Assembly: GCF_013304385.1 (NCBI RefSeq)
Contig: NZ_JAAITU010000003.1
Span: 86,357-150,356, forward strand
Reading direction: 5' to 3'
DNA from: Blautia glucerasea
GTDB taxonomy: Bacteria > Bacillota > Clostridia > Lachnospirales > Lachnospiraceae
Length of the DNA: 64,000 bases
The notes beneath the pieces were generated by a model. The model had not been told where the DNA came from, did no database searches, and saw only the letters and a list, made by a program, of their open reading frames with translations. Below, one piece after another: positions 37,378 through 46,431 of the stretch. Both the position numbers and the translations under genes were made by a program. Numbering within the stretch: position 1 is the stretch's first letter; each line of letters starts with the position of its first letter.

Positions 37378-38589
37378 ATGTTGACACTGGACAGTTTTGA
37401 ACAGGCATCAGAGATCGTGAAACAGGTGACACAGGAGACAAAGCTGATCAAAAGCAGTTATTTTTCCGAAATGACCGGGAATAAGGTTTATTTCAAACCG
37501 GAAAATATGCAGCGTACAGGAGCATATAAGGTACGTGGGGCTTACTATAAGATCAGTACACTGACGGAAGAAGAGAGAAGCAAAGGGCTGATCACTGCTT
37601 CTGCAGGAAACCATGCTCAGGGTGTTGCCTATGCAGCGCATAAATATGGGGTAAAAGCAGTGATCGTCATGCCAACCACTACACCCCTGATCAAGGTAGA
37701 GCGTACCAAAAGCTATGGGGCAAAGGTGATCCTTCATGGGGATGTATATGATGAAGCCTGTGCATTTGCACTGGAACTGGCAGAAAAAGAAGGATATACT
37801 TTCATCCATCCTTTTGATGATCAGGCAGTAGCTACAGGCCAGGGAACCATTGCCATGGAGATCGTACAGGAACTTCCGCTGGTAGATTACATTCTTGTAC
37901 CTATCGGAGGCGGCGGACTTGCTACAGGAGTTTCCACACTTGCAAAGCTTCTGAATCCCCATATCAAGGTGATCGGTGTAGAGCCGGCCGGTGCAGCCTG
38001 CATGAAAGCATCGCTGGAGAAAGGGGAAGTAGTTACCCTTCCGCATGTAAATACCATTGCAGATGGTACTGCTGTTCAGACACCAGGTTCCAAGATCTTC
38101 CCTTATATCCAGAAGAATCTGGACGGGATCATTACCATTGAGGATGATGAATTGATCGTTGCTTTCCTGGATATGGTTGAAAATCATAAGATGGTTGTAG
38201 AAAATTCCGGACTTCTTACGGTAGCAGCCCTTCGTCATCTTGATTTCAAGAACAAGAAAGTGGTTTCTATTTTAAGCGGTGGCAATATGGATGTGATCAC
38301 CATGTCTTCTGTTGTTCAGCATGGGCTGATCCAGAGAGACCGTATCTTTACTGTATCTGTGCTGATTCCGGACAAACCGGGTGAACTGGTACGTGTAGCA
38401 AGCATTATTGCAGAGAATCAGGGAAATGTTATCAAGCTTGAGCATAACCAGTTTGTAAGCACCAACCGTAATGCGGCTGTTGAGCTGAAGATCACACTGG
38501 AGGCATTTGGCACAGATCACAAGAACCAGATCGTAAAAGCGCTGGAGACAGCTGGCTGCAGGCCAAAAGTGATCCGCGCCAGCCTTTAA
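37378..38589 (+). CDS. ilvA: Threonine ammonia-lyase
   Basis: A PLP enzyme that deaminates threonine to 2-oxobutanoate, for isoleucine synthesis or threonine catabolism. 403 residues. The PLP lysine is in NMQRTGAYKVRGAYYK (about Lys57), with SAGNHAQGVAYAA and the glycine loop PIGGGGLATG. The C-terminal ACT-type domain (about 325-400, starting TVSVLIPDKPGELVRVASII) suggests allosteric control. The single ACT domain and length match the tdcB-like/ilvA form common in Firmicutes, so anabolic versus catabolic use cannot be decided. The gene stands alone after GACGAGGAGGAAG. Confidence 0.9.
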   Translation: MLTLDSFEQASEIVKQVTQETKLIKSSYFSEMTGNKVYFKPENMQRTGAYKVRGAYYKISTLTEEERSKGLITASAGNHAQGVAYAAHKYGVKAVIVMPTTTPLIKVERTKSYGAKVILHGDVYDEACAFALELAEKEGYTFIHPFDDQAVATGQGTIAMEIVQELPLVDYILVPIGGGGLATGVSTLAKLLNPHIKVIGVEPAGAACMKASLEKGEVVTLPHVNTIADGTAVQTPGSKIFPYIQKNLDGIITIEDDELIVAFLDMVENHKMVVENSGLLTVAALRHLDFKNKKVVSILSGGNMDVITMSSVVQHGLIQRDRIFTVSVLIPDKPGELVRVASIIAENQGNVIKLEHNQFVSTNRNAAVELKITLEAFGTDHKNQIVKALETAGCRPKVIRASL

Positions 38590-38703
38590 ATTATTTGCTC
38601 AAAAATCCAGTAAATACAAGGGTTCTAGCAGTTGAACAGATTGATTTGTGACAATCCTGTGACAAATGAGGAAAATTCTCTGGATTTTAAGCAAGATGGT
38701 ATA

Positions 38704-38732
38704 TTGATTTCAAGATTTGCATATGCTATAAT
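38704..38732 (+). promoter_or_regulatory. Promoter of candidate antisense RNA 1
   Basis: TTGATT (38704-38709), exactly 17 bp, then TATAAT (38727-38732). It faces the toxin-like gene and has no gene downstream before a terminator. Confidence 0.75.
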
Positions 38733-38738
38733 TGCCAT

Positions 38739-38815
38739 AGGCGAAAAGAAATGACGAGTCCATGGAGACAAAAAGAGTGAAGCCCTCAGTACTGCGAATA
38801 CTGGGGGCTTCTTCT
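38739..38815 (+). ncRNA. Candidate antisense RNA 1 (type I antitoxin-like)
   Basis: A roughly 75-nt transcript predicted from the promoter at 38704-38732 to a 12-bp terminator hairpin (AAGCCCTCAGTA with TACTGGGGGCTT, 38780-38810) and a TTCTTGTTT tail. It holds no ORF with a ribosome site. It is convergent with the 29-residue peptide gene at 38859-38948, whose mRNA would run through the same hairpin, giving overlapping 3' ends. Confidence 0.6.
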
Positions 38816-38858
38816 TGTTTATTTATAGTAGACAAGAAACTACTAGGCTAGTGTTGTC

Positions 38859-38948
38859 TCACTTATCACCATCTAACCATTTGCAAACATAATAGGCGGC
38901 TATGCTCGCCAGGCAGGAGATAAGAAAAGAAATGACGATGTTTTCCAT
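38859..38948 (-). CDS. 29-residue hydrophobic peptide, type I toxin-like (copy 1)
   Basis: Encodes MENIVISFLISCLASIAAYY followed by VCKWLDGDK: a single membrane helix (about 4-21) and a short charged tail with the Cys-Lys-Trp-Leu-Asp-Gly motif. A strong ribosome site GGGAGGAGGTG lies 9 bp before the ATG. Upstream on the minus strand is an extended -10 (TGCTATACT, near 39005). A second gene at 59672 encodes a close relative, which shows both are real. The convergent antisense promoter and shared terminator resemble txpA/ratA-type toxin-antitoxin loci. The membrane-damaging role is inferred from this layout, and a small regulatory peptide is the alternative. Confidence 0.72.
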   Translation of the reverse strand: MENIVISFLISCLASIAAYYVCKWLDGDK

Positions 38949-39138
38949 ATGGACTGCACCTCCTCCCGTTGCCGGGTATCGGCTGGACAACATATTTAGT
39001 ATAGCATGGCTCAGAACAAAATGGAATATGCAGAAATGACTACCCGGTACAAATTAATGTGCCGGTTTTTTGAACCATTTTATCAATAGATGAACGTAGA
39101 CGAAAAGACACGAACAAAAGTTCGTAAAGAAAAAACAC

Positions 39139-39167
39139 TTGACAACCGGATACAAATACGGTAAGAT
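39139..39167 (+). promoter_or_regulatory. Promoter for ylxM-ffh
   Basis: TTGACA (39139-39144), a 17-bp spacer and TAAGAT (39162-39167), 18 bp before the ylxM start codon, so the leader is very short. Confidence 0.8.
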
Positions 39168-39184
39168 ACACAAGGTGATTACGA

Positions 39185-39508
39185 ATGGAAAAGTTTGTAG
39201 AGCGTACACTTTTGTATGATTTTTATGGAGAACTTCTTACCAGCAGGCAGCAGCAGGTGTATACGAATGTTGTCCTGGAGGATTATTCCTTAAGTGAAGT
39301 AGCCCAGGATTTGGGGATTTCCAGACAGGGAGTACACGATATGATCCGGAGATGCGACAAGGCACTGGAGGAGTATGAAGAGAAACTTCATTTAGTTGAT
39401 AAGTTCCTGAATATACGAAAGCAGGTAAAGCGGATCCATCAGATTGCTGAAGAATCCGGGATTGAAGAGATTGCAGCGATTTCCAATGTGATATTAGAGG
39501 AGTTATAA
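39185..39508 (+). CDS. ylxM: YlxM family putative DNA-binding protein
   Basis: 107 residues of the YlxM/p13 family, encoded next to ffh in most Firmicutes. The N-terminal half is a sigma-70 region-4-like helix-turn-helix (LTSRQQQVYTNVVLEDYSLSEVAQDLGISRQGVHDMI). The C-terminal half is helical and charged. In streptococci a homologue stimulates SRP GTPase activity, so it may assist Ffh rather than regulate transcription. It ends 3 bp before ffh. Confidence 0.9.
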   Translation: MEKFVERTLLYDFYGELLTSRQQQVYTNVVLEDYSLSEVAQDLGISRQGVHDMIRRCDKALEEYEEKLHLVDKFLNIRKQVKRIHQIAEESGIEEIAAISNVILEEL

Positions 39509-39511
39509 TAC

Positions 39512-40861
39512 ATGGCATTTGAAAGCTTGACAGAAAAATTACAGAATGTATTCAAAAAACTGAGAAGTAAAGGCAGGCTGACAGAAGAAGATGTTAAGAT
39601 CGCTTTAAAAGAAGTTAAGATGGCTCTTCTTGAAGCAGATGTCAATTTCAAGGTGGTCAAGCAGTTTACCAAATCTGTGCAGGAGCGTGCAGTAGGACAG
39701 GATGTAATGAACGGCCTTAATCCGGGACAGATGGTGATCAAGATCGTAAATGACGAGCTTGTAAGCCTGATGGGGAGTGAGACTACAGAGCTTCCTGTTA
39801 AGCCAGGCAATGATATGACAGTGATCATGATGGCAGGTCTTCAGGGAGCTGGTAAGACCACTACAGCAGCCAAGCTTGCAGGTAAGCTGAAGGCAAAAGG
39901 CAAGCGTCCGCTTCTGGTTGCCTGTGATGTATACCGGCCGGCAGCTATTACACAGCTTCAGGTAAATGGTGAGAAGCAGGGCGTAGAAGTGTTTTCCATG
40001 GGAGACAAACAGAAGCCTGTAGACATTGCCAAAGCTGCCATCGGCCATGCTAAGGAACATCAGCAGAATGTTGTGATCATTGATACTGCAGGACGTCTTC
40101 ATATTGATGAGAATATGATGCAGGAGCTTGCAGATATTAAGGAGAATGTACAGGTAGATGCTACTGTTCTTGTTGTGGATGCCATGACAGGACAGGATGC
40201 AGTGAATGTAGCCAAGACCTTTACCGATAAGGTGGGGATTGACGGTGTGATTCTTACCAAGATGGATGGTGATACCCGAGGCGGTGCAGCTCTTTCCATC
40301 AAGGCAGTTACCGGCAAGCCTATTCTTTATGTTGGTATGGGTGAGAAGCTTACAGATCTGGAACAGTTTTATCCGGACAGGATGGCATCCAGGATCTTAG
40401 GTATGGGTGATGTGATGAGTCTGATCGAGAAGGTGGAAGCCTCCGTAGATCAGGAGCAGGCACAGGAGATGTCCAAGAAGCTTAAGAAAATGGATTTTGA
40501 CTTTAATGACTATCTTACCAGCCTGGATCAGATGAATAAGATGGGCGGGATCGGAAGTATCCTGAACATGCTTCCCGGGATGGGCGCCAAGATGAAAGAC
40601 ATTGAAGGAATGATCGATGAAAGTGCGATGAACAGGACCAAGTCCATTATTCTTTCCATGACGATTCAGGAGCGGAGCAATCCGGGAATCCTGAATGTAT
40701 CCCGCAAGAACCGCATTGCCAAGGGGGCAGGCGTAGATATTTCAGAAGTCAACCGTCTTGTGAAGCAATTTGAACAGAGCAAGAAGATGATGAAGCAGAT
40801 GCCCGGTATGATGGGCGGCAAAAAAGGTGGTAAAAGAGGCGGCTTCAAGCTTCCTTTTTAA
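39512..40861 (+). CDS. ffh: Signal recognition particle protein Ffh
   Basis: Binds signal sequences and 4.5S RNA to target nascent membrane proteins. 449 residues: the N domain, then the G domain with GLQGAGKTTTAAKLAG (about 107-122), DVYRPAAITQL, DTAGRLHIDENMM and TKMDGDTRGGAA. The M domain is rich in Met (NKMGGIGSILNMLPGMG ... MKQMPGMMGG) and ends in a basic Gly/Lys tail. Works with FtsY, encoded upstream. No SRP RNA gene is recognised in this window. Confidence 0.96.
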   Translation: MAFESLTEKLQNVFKKLRSKGRLTEEDVKIALKEVKMALLEADVNFKVVKQFTKSVQERAVGQDVMNGLNPGQMVIKIVNDELVSLMGSETTELPVKPGNDMTVIMMAGLQGAGKTTTAAKLAGKLKAKGKRPLLVACDVYRPAAITQLQVNGEKQGVEVFSMGDKQKPVDIAKAAIGHAKEHQQNVVIIDTAGRLHIDENMMQELADIKENVQVDATVLVVDAMTGQDAVNVAKTFTDKVGIDGVILTKMDGDTRGGAALSIKAVTGKPILYVGMGEKLTDLEQFYPDRMASRILGMGDVMSLIEKVEASVDQEQAQEMSKKLKKMDFDFNDYLTSLDQMNKMGGIGSILNMLPGMGAKMKDIEGMIDESAMNRTKSIILSMTIQERSNPGILNVSRKNRIAKGAGVDISEVNRLVKQFEQSKKMMKQMPGMMGGKKGGKRGGFKLPF

Positions 40862-40924
40862 CATAAATTATTTATAATAAATAATCAAAAACAACACATA
40901 ATCAAAAATTGGAGGAAAACAAAA

Positions 40925-41170
40925 ATGGCAGTTAAGATCAGATTAAGAAGAATGGGACAGAAGAAAGCACCTTTCTATAGAATCATTGTTGCAGATTCCC
41001 GCAGCAAACGTGATGGAAGATGCATCGAGGAGATCGGTACCTACGATCCTAACCTTGATCCAAGCGTATTCAAAATTGATGAGGAAGCAGCTAAAAAATG
41101 GCTTTCTGTAGGTGCTCAGCCAACAGAAGTTGTTGCTAAGCTTTTCAAAGCAGCCGGAATCGAAAAATAA
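40925..41170 (+). CDS. rpsP: Ribosomal protein S16 (bS16)
   Basis: 81 residues, a small-subunit assembly protein. The N-terminal [24 protein letters not shown] is diagnostic, with [10 protein letters not shown] and the C-terminal [14 protein letters not shown] also conserved. The ribosome site is TTGGAGGAAAAC. It heads the rpsP-khpA-rimM-trmD group typical of Firmicutes. Confidence 0.97.
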   Translation: MAVKIRLRRMGQKKAPFYRIIVADSRSKRDGRCIEEIGTYDPNLDPSVFKIDEEAAKKWLSVGAQPTEVVAKLFKAAGIEK

Positions 41171-41230
41171 GAAATACCGGAGAGGGTATTTCTGTGACGT
41201 CCCCAAAAGGACGAGACAGGGAGGTATGTG

Positions 41231-41461
41231 ATGAAAGGATTAGTTGAAGTAATTGCAAAATCTCTTGTTGAAAATCCGGATGAAGTAGTCGTTACTGAGA
41301 CAGAGAAAGATGATGTGATCGTCATCGAATTAAAAGTGGGACCTTCTGATATGGGTAAGGTCATCGGACGTCAGGGCAGGATCGCCAAGGCAATCCGTAC
41401 TGTAGTAAAAGCGGCTTCTTCCAAAAGCAGCAAAAAAGTGATTGTAGATATTCTGCAATGA
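41231..41461 (+). CDS. khpA: KH-domain RNA-binding protein KhpA (YlqC)
   Basis: 76 residues forming one KH domain, with the GxxG loop as IGRQGRIAKAIRTVVKAA. In Firmicutes the homologue pairs with KhpB to bind many RNAs and influence cell division and elongation. The ATG at 41231 is chosen over a GTG one codon earlier because GGGAGG is then 6 bp away. A terminator and a perfect inverted repeat separate it from rimM. Confidence 0.9.
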   Translation: MKGLVEVIAKSLVENPDEVVVTETEKDDVIVIELKVGPSDMGKVIGRQGRIAKAIRTVVKAASSKSSKKVIVDILQ

Positions 41462-41471
41462 AATAGTTTTC

Positions 41472-41510
41472 AGGGGCTGTTGCAATAGTATGGATGCAAC
41501 AGCCTTTTTT
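41472..41510 (+). terminator. Terminator after khpA
   Basis: AGGGGCTGTTGCA pairs with TGCAACAGCCTTTT around a 10-nt loop, with a T6 tract. Confidence 0.85.
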
Positions 41511-41552
41511 AATGTACTAGGAAATTCCGTTGGGATCTCCTAGTACATTAAA
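41508..41552. repeat. 15-bp perfect inverted repeat between khpA and rimM
   Basis: TTTAATGTACTAGGA (41508-41522) and TCCTAGTACATTAAA (41538-41552) around a 15-nt loop. Its left arm overlaps the T-tract of the khpA terminator, and 52 bp remain to the rimM start. It could be an operator, an mRNA hairpin protecting or blocking rimM-trmD, or a small mobile repeat. Confidence 0.85.
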
Positions 41553-41604
41553 AGCCCTACCGGGCAGGATCGTATATGATAAGTACACAGACAGGAGCTT
41601 GGTG

Positions 41605-42108
41605 ATGGAAGATTTATTAAAAGTAGGTGTGATCACTACCACACACGGTGTGAGAGGAGAGGTAAAGGTATATCCTACAACGGATGCAGAACGCTTTCCT
41701 GATCTTGAATATGTTTTTCTGGATACAGGCAGGGAGAAGAAACAGCTTTACATCCAGAATGTAAAGTTTTTCAAGAATCTTGTGATCCTGAAATTTAAAG
41801 ATATTGATAATATTAATGATATAGAGAAATATAAAGGTAAAGAGTTATGGATCCCCAGAGAGGAAGCGCAGGATCTGGAAGAAGACGAGTATTATATTGC
41901 AGATCTGATCGGAATGAAGGTTGTAACTGAGGATGGGACTTCTGTGGGAATTCTGAAAGATGTAATAGAAACAGGTGCCAATGATGTTTATGTAGTTCAG
42001 GATGCACAGGGCAAAGAGCTTCTTCTTCCTGCCATTCATCAGTGCATTTTGGATGTGGACATTGAAAAAGACGTTATGACTGTACATTTGATGAAAGGAC
42101 TGGTATAA
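41605..42108 (+). CDS. rimM: Ribosome maturation factor RimM
   Basis: Assists maturation of the 30S head by binding S19. 167 residues from the ATG at 41605, which follows ACAGGAGCTTGG; an earlier in-frame start would run back through the inverted repeat. The N-terminal RimM domain ([19 protein letters not shown], about 6-24) is followed by a PRC-barrel (about 94-165, [14 protein letters not shown] ... [14 protein letters not shown]). trmD begins at the base after its stop. Confidence 0.94.
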   Translation: MEDLLKVGVITTTHGVRGEVKVYPTTDAERFPDLEYVFLDTGREKKQLYIQNVKFFKNLVILKFKDIDNINDIEKYKGKELWIPREEAQDLEEDEYYIADLIGMKVVTEDGTSVGILKDVIETGANDVYVVQDAQGKELLLPAIHQCILDVDIEKDVMTVHLMKGLV

Positions 42109-42912
42109 ATGAATTTTCATGTACTGACCCTGTTTCCGGAGATGATCCAGAATGGGATGAATACCAGCATTACAGGCCGGGCCATTGCAGCTGGTTATCT
42201 GTCCATAGAAGCTGTGAACATCCGGGATTTTGCCTATAATAAGCACCAGAAAGTGGATGATTATCCATACGGCGGCGGTGCAGGAATGCTGATGCAGGCT
42301 GAACCGGTTTATCTTGCCTATGAGTCAGTGGTACAGCGTATCGGAAAAAGGCCAAGAGTTGTTTATCTTACTCCCCAAGGCAGGGTGTTTAATCAGGAAA
42401 TGGCCAGAGAGATGGCAAAAGAAGAGGATCTGGTTTTTTTGTGCGGCCATTATGAAGGTATTGATGAACGTGTTCTTGAGGAGATCGTTACAGACTACGT
42501 GTCCATTGGAGATTATGTGCTGACAGGTGGTGAACTGCCTTCTATGGTTATGATGGATTCTATTTCCAGGATGGTGCCCGGGGTATTAAGCAACAAAGAA
42601 TCTGGTGAGACAGAGTCGTTTGCTGGGAACCTTCTAGAATATCCCCAGTATTCCAGACCGGAAATATGGCATGGAAAAGCCGTACCTCAGGTGCTGATGT
42701 CCGGGCATCATGCTAATATTGAGAAATGGCGCAGGGAACAGTCTGTGATTCGTACTGCCAAAAGCCGGCCGGATCTTTTGAAAAAGGCTGATCTTACCAA
42801 TAAAGAATGGAATTATGTAAGGCAGCTGAAAAAGCAATGGAAGGAAGAAACCCAACAGGCAGCTGCCTATGCGGACATGACCTGTGAACCGGAAAAAGAG
42901 GAGGAATTATGA
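42109..42912 (+). CDS. trmD: tRNA (guanine-N1)-methyltransferase TrmD
   Basis: Methylates G37 of tRNAs, preventing frameshifts. 267 residues, slightly longer than the usual 240-250 because of a charged C-terminal tail. The trefoil-knot SAM site is visible as [27 protein letters not shown] and [13 protein letters not shown]. The catalytic Asp and the [14 protein letters not shown] segment follow. It follows rimM without a gap and overlaps queA by 4 bp (ATGA), indicating translational coupling. Confidence 0.96.
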   Translation: MNFHVLTLFPEMIQNGMNTSITGRAIAAGYLSIEAVNIRDFAYNKHQKVDDYPYGGGAGMLMQAEPVYLAYESVVQRIGKRPRVVYLTPQGRVFNQEMAREMAKEEDLVFLCGHYEGIDERVLEEIVTDYVSIGDYVLTGGELPSMVMMDSISRMVPGVLSNKESGETESFAGNLLEYPQYSRPEIWHGKAVPQVLMSGHHANIEKWRREQSVIRTAKSRPDLLKKADLTNKEWNYVRQLKKQWKEETQQAAAYADMTCEPEKEEEL

Positions 42913-43934
42913 AAACATCAGATTTTTATTATGATCTGCCCCAGGAGCTGATTGCCCAGGATCCTCTGACAGACCGAAGTGCATCCAGATTGATGCATTT
43001 GTCCATCAAGGATGGAAGTATTGAACATCGTCATTTTACGGATATCCTGGAATATCTGAACCCTGGAGACTGTCTTGTGATCAATGATACAAAGGTGATC
43101 CCGGCCAGATTGTATGGACATAAAGAAGAAACCGGAGCATTGATTGAGATACTTCTTTTAAAAAGAAATGAAAACGATGTGTGGGAATGTCTTGTAAAGC
43201 CTGGAAAAAAGGCACGAAAGGGAACCAGGATCAGTTTTGGTGATGGCTTATTAAAGGGTGAGATCGTAGATGTGATCGAAGATGGGAACCGCCTGATCCA
43301 TTTCGAATATAACGGCATTTTTGAGGAAATCCTGGATCAGTTGGGAGAGATGCCTCTGCCTCCCTATATCACACACAAATTACAGGACAAAAATCGTTAT
43401 CAGACGGTTTATGCAAAGCATGAGGGATCTGCTGCTGCGCCTACTGCAGGGCTCCATTTTACAAAGGAACTTCTGGAAAAGGTAAAAGAAAAAGGTGTGC
43501 AGATCGCCCATGTGACATTGCATGTAGGGCTTGGCACTTTCCGGCCTGTCAAAGTAGATGATGTGGAGCAGCATCATATGCATTCTGAGTATTACGTGGT
43601 AGAAGAAGATCAAGCAAAGCTGATCAATGATACTAAGAAAAACGGCGGCCGTGTGATCGCTGTAGGTACTACCAGCTGTCGCACCCTGGAATCAGCCACC
43701 GGAGAAGATGGCGTTTTAAAAGCCGGTTCAGGCTGGACAGAGATTTTTATTTACCCAGGCTATCATTTTAAGATGATCGACAGCCTGATCACCAACTTCC
43801 ATCTTCCAGAATCAACTCTTATGATGCTTGTTTCTGCGCTGGCAGGTAAGGAAAAGATTATGCATGCTTATGAAGAGGCTGTGAAGGAAAGATATAGATT
43901 TTTTTCCTTTGGGGATGCGATGCTCATCAATTGA
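42909..43934 (+). CDS. queA: S-adenosylmethionine:tRNA ribosyltransferase-isomerase QueA
   Basis: Forms epoxyqueuosine in tRNA by transferring the ribosyl part of SAM to 7-aminomethyl-7-deazaguanine. 341 residues with the full set of blocks: [63 protein letters not shown] and [19 protein letters not shown]. It is the last chromosomal gene before the prophage; only its terminator lies between. Confidence 0.97.
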   Translation: MKTSDFYYDLPQELIAQDPLTDRSASRLMHLSIKDGSIEHRHFTDILEYLNPGDCLVINDTKVIPARLYGHKEETGALIEILLLKRNENDVWECLVKPGKKARKGTRISFGDGLLKGEIVDVIEDGNRLIHFEYNGIFEEILDQLGEMPLPPYITHKLQDKNRYQTVYAKHEGSAAAPTAGLHFTKELLEKVKEKGVQIAHVTLHVGLGTFRPVKVDDVEQHHMHSEYYVVEEDQAKLINDTKKNGGRVIAVGTTSCRTLESATGEDGVLKAGSGWTEIFIYPGYHFKMIDSLITNFHLPESTLMMLVSALAGKEKIMHAYEEAVKERYRFFSFGDAMLIN

Positions 43935-44038
43935 CATCCATATCTAACATTTGTTGGGTAAAAAAAGACCCAGAGAATATAAGAATAACCAGGAGGTATA
44001 ATGCTTCCTGGTTATTTTTTATGATATTTGAAACAGCC
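43935..44038. other. Probable left prophage junction (attL region)
   Basis: The intergenic stretch between queA and the 3' end of the serine recombinase must contain the host-phage junction if integration placed the recombinase next to the end. Large serine recombinases use a core of only about 2 bp, so the exact site cannot be seen without the right end, which is outside the window. Confidence 0.45.
43984..44020 (+). terminator. Terminator after queA
   Basis: AATAACCAGGA pairs with TCCTGGTTATT around an 11-nt loop and runs into TTTTTT. Confidence 0.85.
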
Positions 44039-45781
44039 TTATTTTTTATAGATAAATTTTTGCGTAAGACCATTCTTGAATACTATGGCACTGACATGAC
44101 CGTCAGTAAGGTAAACAGAATCAAGAATTGTTTTCATATAAGTTCTGAGGATTTCCGGATCCAAGGATGCTGCCAGATTTTTATAATAAATATACTTTTT
44201 GTCTTTCAATTCTTTTTGGATGAGCAGGTGACTGGCTTGTTTTATAAATTCTTCATCCGAAAGCAGGGCATCTGGATCCTGAGTAATCAATCCAAGCTGA
44301 GCATTGATACTTTTAAGATGATCTGATATTTCGCTTTTGCGAATTATAAAGTCTTTTTCGGACATGGATTTGTCTGAATATAGATAAAGATCCTGTAGAC
44401 GCTGAAGGGCACGCTCCTGTTTTTCTTTTTCTTTACGGAGAGCTGCAATTTCAGGATTAACAGAAGCTTTTTTCTTCCGTGGTTTTTGGACTGCAAAGAC
44501 ATAAGAGTTGTCGGAACCATACCGGGATAATAGGTTGAAGAACTCATGCAGCCCATCTTCCTCAATGGAAGAAATATCAGAGAAGGTGGAACCGGTCAAT
44601 AAATGTCGTTGCAATTCTTCAGGTGTGTCGATACCGGAAAATATTTTCTTGGCATTGAGCATATTCAAAATATAATTGATGGTAAATTCGCCAATGATCA
44701 TATCATTCACTGTGGAGTTATCACATTTCTTACTTCTGCGGTGCAGAGGACAACTATAATTGGATGGACGGTATCCGTCAGCGTGTTTTTTTCCGGGAGT
44801 GGAAACCATTTTGCTTCCACACTTGTCGCAATAGGCAATTCCCTGAAATATATGAATGTTGGCAGTGGCGTGTGGTTTCCCAACTGGATTATCAACATAC
44901 CTAGCGTTTGATTTTAACGAGGACTTCATTGCTTCATGTTCATCTAGGGTAAAAATAGCCGGATGATGGTTCGGAATCATTACCCATTCTTCCTCTGGAT
45001 TGAGTGTTCTGTTTTCTGTTCCTTTATATCGGTTATAACGATAAATGCCGGCATAAAATGGGCTGGATGCAATAATCCATACCGCAGTAGGTGTCCAGTC
45101 CACACCGGCTCTGGTTTTATATCCGTCTGCATTCAAGGTCCTTGCAGTATAGACAAGGGATTTATTGTCTAAGTAAAGATCCTTTAACCTACGGCATACT
45201 ACAGCCTCATCTTCACGTATGGAGAACTGGGATGTATCCGGATCATAGGAATATCCAAAAGGAATCCGGCCACCATTCCACTGTCCATTGTTGGCTCTGG
45301 AGATCATTGTTGCTGTAACACGTTCTGAAGTCATATTTCTTTCCAATTCTGCAAACACTAAAACAATTTTGAGCATAGCTTCACCAATAGCAGTGGAGGT
45401 GTCAAATTGCTCATTTTTACTTACAAAGGTTATCCGCAATGCTTGAAGCTCTTCGTACATTTCTGCAAAATCCAGAAGGTTTCTGGATATTCTATCTATT
45501 TTCCATACGAGCATATGAGTGAACTCACCTTTACGGATCTTTTTCATCATATCTTGAAATGCGGGACGATCAGTATTTTTTCCTGAGTATCCAGCATCCT
45601 CGAAGATTTCATAATTGTCTGTGCCAAGAATAAGCTGGCAATATGCTATGAGATCTTTTTTCTGCATAGGTATGGAATCTTTGTCAATCTGATGAATAGT
45701 AGATACTCGAATATATATTGCTACTTTGGTTTCACGCACAGACGCAGATATGCCCCTTAGGGCGGTTTTCTTTCTTGCCAT
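44039..45781 (-). CDS. Large serine recombinase (phage integrase)
   Basis: Integrates and excises the prophage by serine recombination. 580 residues. The catalytic domain has IYIRVSTIHQIDKDSIPMQ (nucleophile Ser27, Arg25), GYSGKNTDRPAF and WKIDRISRN. A recombinase domain (about 165-290) follows, then a zinc ribbon (CDKCGSKM ... CPLHRRSKKC, about 315-352). Near the C-terminus is a charged coiled coil (about 440-500), the part that controls integration direction in this family. It is the outermost phage gene and reads toward queA. A further DNA-binding helper (directionality factor) is not obvious. Confidence 0.95.
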   Translation of the reverse strand: MARKKTALRGISASVRETKVAIYIRVSTIHQIDKDSIPMQKKDLIAYCQLILGTDNYEIFEDAGYSGKNTDRPAFQDMMKKIRKGEFTHMLVWKIDRISRNLLDFAEMYEELQALRITFVSKNEQFDTSTAIGEAMLKIVLVFAELERNMTSERVTATMISRANNGQWNGGRIPFGYSYDPDTSQFSIREDEAVVCRRLKDLYLDNKSLVYTARTLNADGYKTRAGVDWTPTAVWIIASSPFYAGIYRYNRYKGTENRTLNPEEEWVMIPNHHPAIFTLDEHEAMKSSLKSNARYVDNPVGKPHATANIHIFQGIAYCDKCGSKMVSTPGKKHADGYRPSNYSCPLHRRSKKCDNSTVNDMIIGEFTINYILNMLNAKKIFSGIDTPEELQRHLLTGSTFSDISSIEEDGLHEFFNLLSRYGSDNSYVFAVQKPRKKKASVNPEIAALRKEKEKQERALQRLQDLYLYSDKSMSEKDFIIRKSEISDHLKSINAQLGLITQDPDALLSDEEFIKQASHLLIQKELKDKKYIYYKNLAASLDPEILRTYMKTILDSVYLTDGHVSAIVFKNGLTQKFIYKK

Positions 45782-45797
45782 AATGTTTCTCCCAAAT

Positions 45798-45834
45798 ACA
45801 CAAAGAAAGCCCCTGCACGGGGCTGTCCTTTGTT
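45798..45834 (-). terminator. Hairpin between the 54-residue gene and the integrase
   Basis: AGCCCC/GGGGCT with outer CAAAG/CTTTG pairs, placed directly after the stop of the small gene. It may reduce read-through into the recombinase. Confidence 0.5.
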
Positions 45835-45999
45835 TTAAACGATACGTGGTACATATTTATTGAGTACAGACCACACAATTTCCCTGTCTCTTTGATCGGC
45901 CAGTTGGTAACAGGCGAGGAGTCGTTGAAGTTCAAGAACAAAAGCGTCTTTTTCTGGAACTAATGGATGTTGTGGTTGAATAGTGATCTTTTTTTCCAT
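45835..45999 (-). CDS. Small phage protein, 54 residues
   Basis: Starts MEKKITIQPQHPLVPEKD and is otherwise helical (AFVLELQRLLACYQLADQRD and so on, ending KYVPRIV). A strong CAGGAGGTTCTT ribosome site precedes the ATG. It lies between repressor and integrase on the same strand, a position where excision factors or small regulators of phage are often found. Nothing in the sequence proves such a role, and I do not recognise the family. Confidence 0.65.
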   Translation of the reverse strand: MEKKITIQPQHPLVPEKDAFVLELQRLLACYQLADQRDREIVWSVLNKYVPRIV

Positions 46000-46058
46000 A
46001 AGAACCTCCTGTTATTGGGTTTGGTTATTCCGATACCATTCAAAATAGTCAGGGGATA

Positions 46059-46412
46059 TTATGCTCTCTTATCATCTGCATACTTTTCCGGTATAGAAAC
46101 CATATGAGTACGCAAAAAATCTTTGCAAAGCTGTTGACGGTCTTCTGGGATTTGGGAAATGATCTCATACCATTCACTGTCAAGCTCATTATTCTGAGCA
46201 GATTTGGCAGATGGAGCTCTCTCTAATCCATAAACCAATTCGTCCAAACTTATATTTAGATAATCAGCTATCTCTGTAACAATATCTAAACGTGGGTATT
46301 TTCCCATTTTCCAGCCCCCAGTATTACCACTTGCTCTGCCTATTTCAGCTAAAACAGCAGTAATGGTTGTGCCTTTTCTTGCACAGGCAGCTTTAAAGTT
46401 ATCGTAGAACAT
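46059..46412 (-). CDS. XRE-family phage repressor
   Basis: 117 residues. Residues 1-65 form a Cro/CI-type helix-turn-helix (FKAACARKGTTITAVLAEIGRASGNTGGWKMGKYPRLDIVTEIADYLNISLDEL in continuous order). The remainder is a short acidic helical tail without a RecA-type protease domain, so induction would need another signal. The start at 46412 follows GAAGGAGGT; a start 8 codons earlier has no such site. It is divergent from the Cro-like gene. Two CTC-N8-GAG sites in the intergenic region are probable operators. Confidence 0.88.
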   Translation of the reverse strand: MFYDNFKAACARKGTTITAVLAEIGRASGNTGGWKMGKYPRLDIVTEIADYLNISLDELVYGLERAPSAKSAQNNELDSEWYEIISQIPEDRQQLCKDFLRTHMVSIPEKYADDKRA

Positions 46413-46431
46413 AGTACCTCCTTCATAAAAA

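Noticed and set aside
37408..38238. 276-residue minus-strand ORF over ilvA
   Set aside because: Antisense shadow of threonine deaminase.
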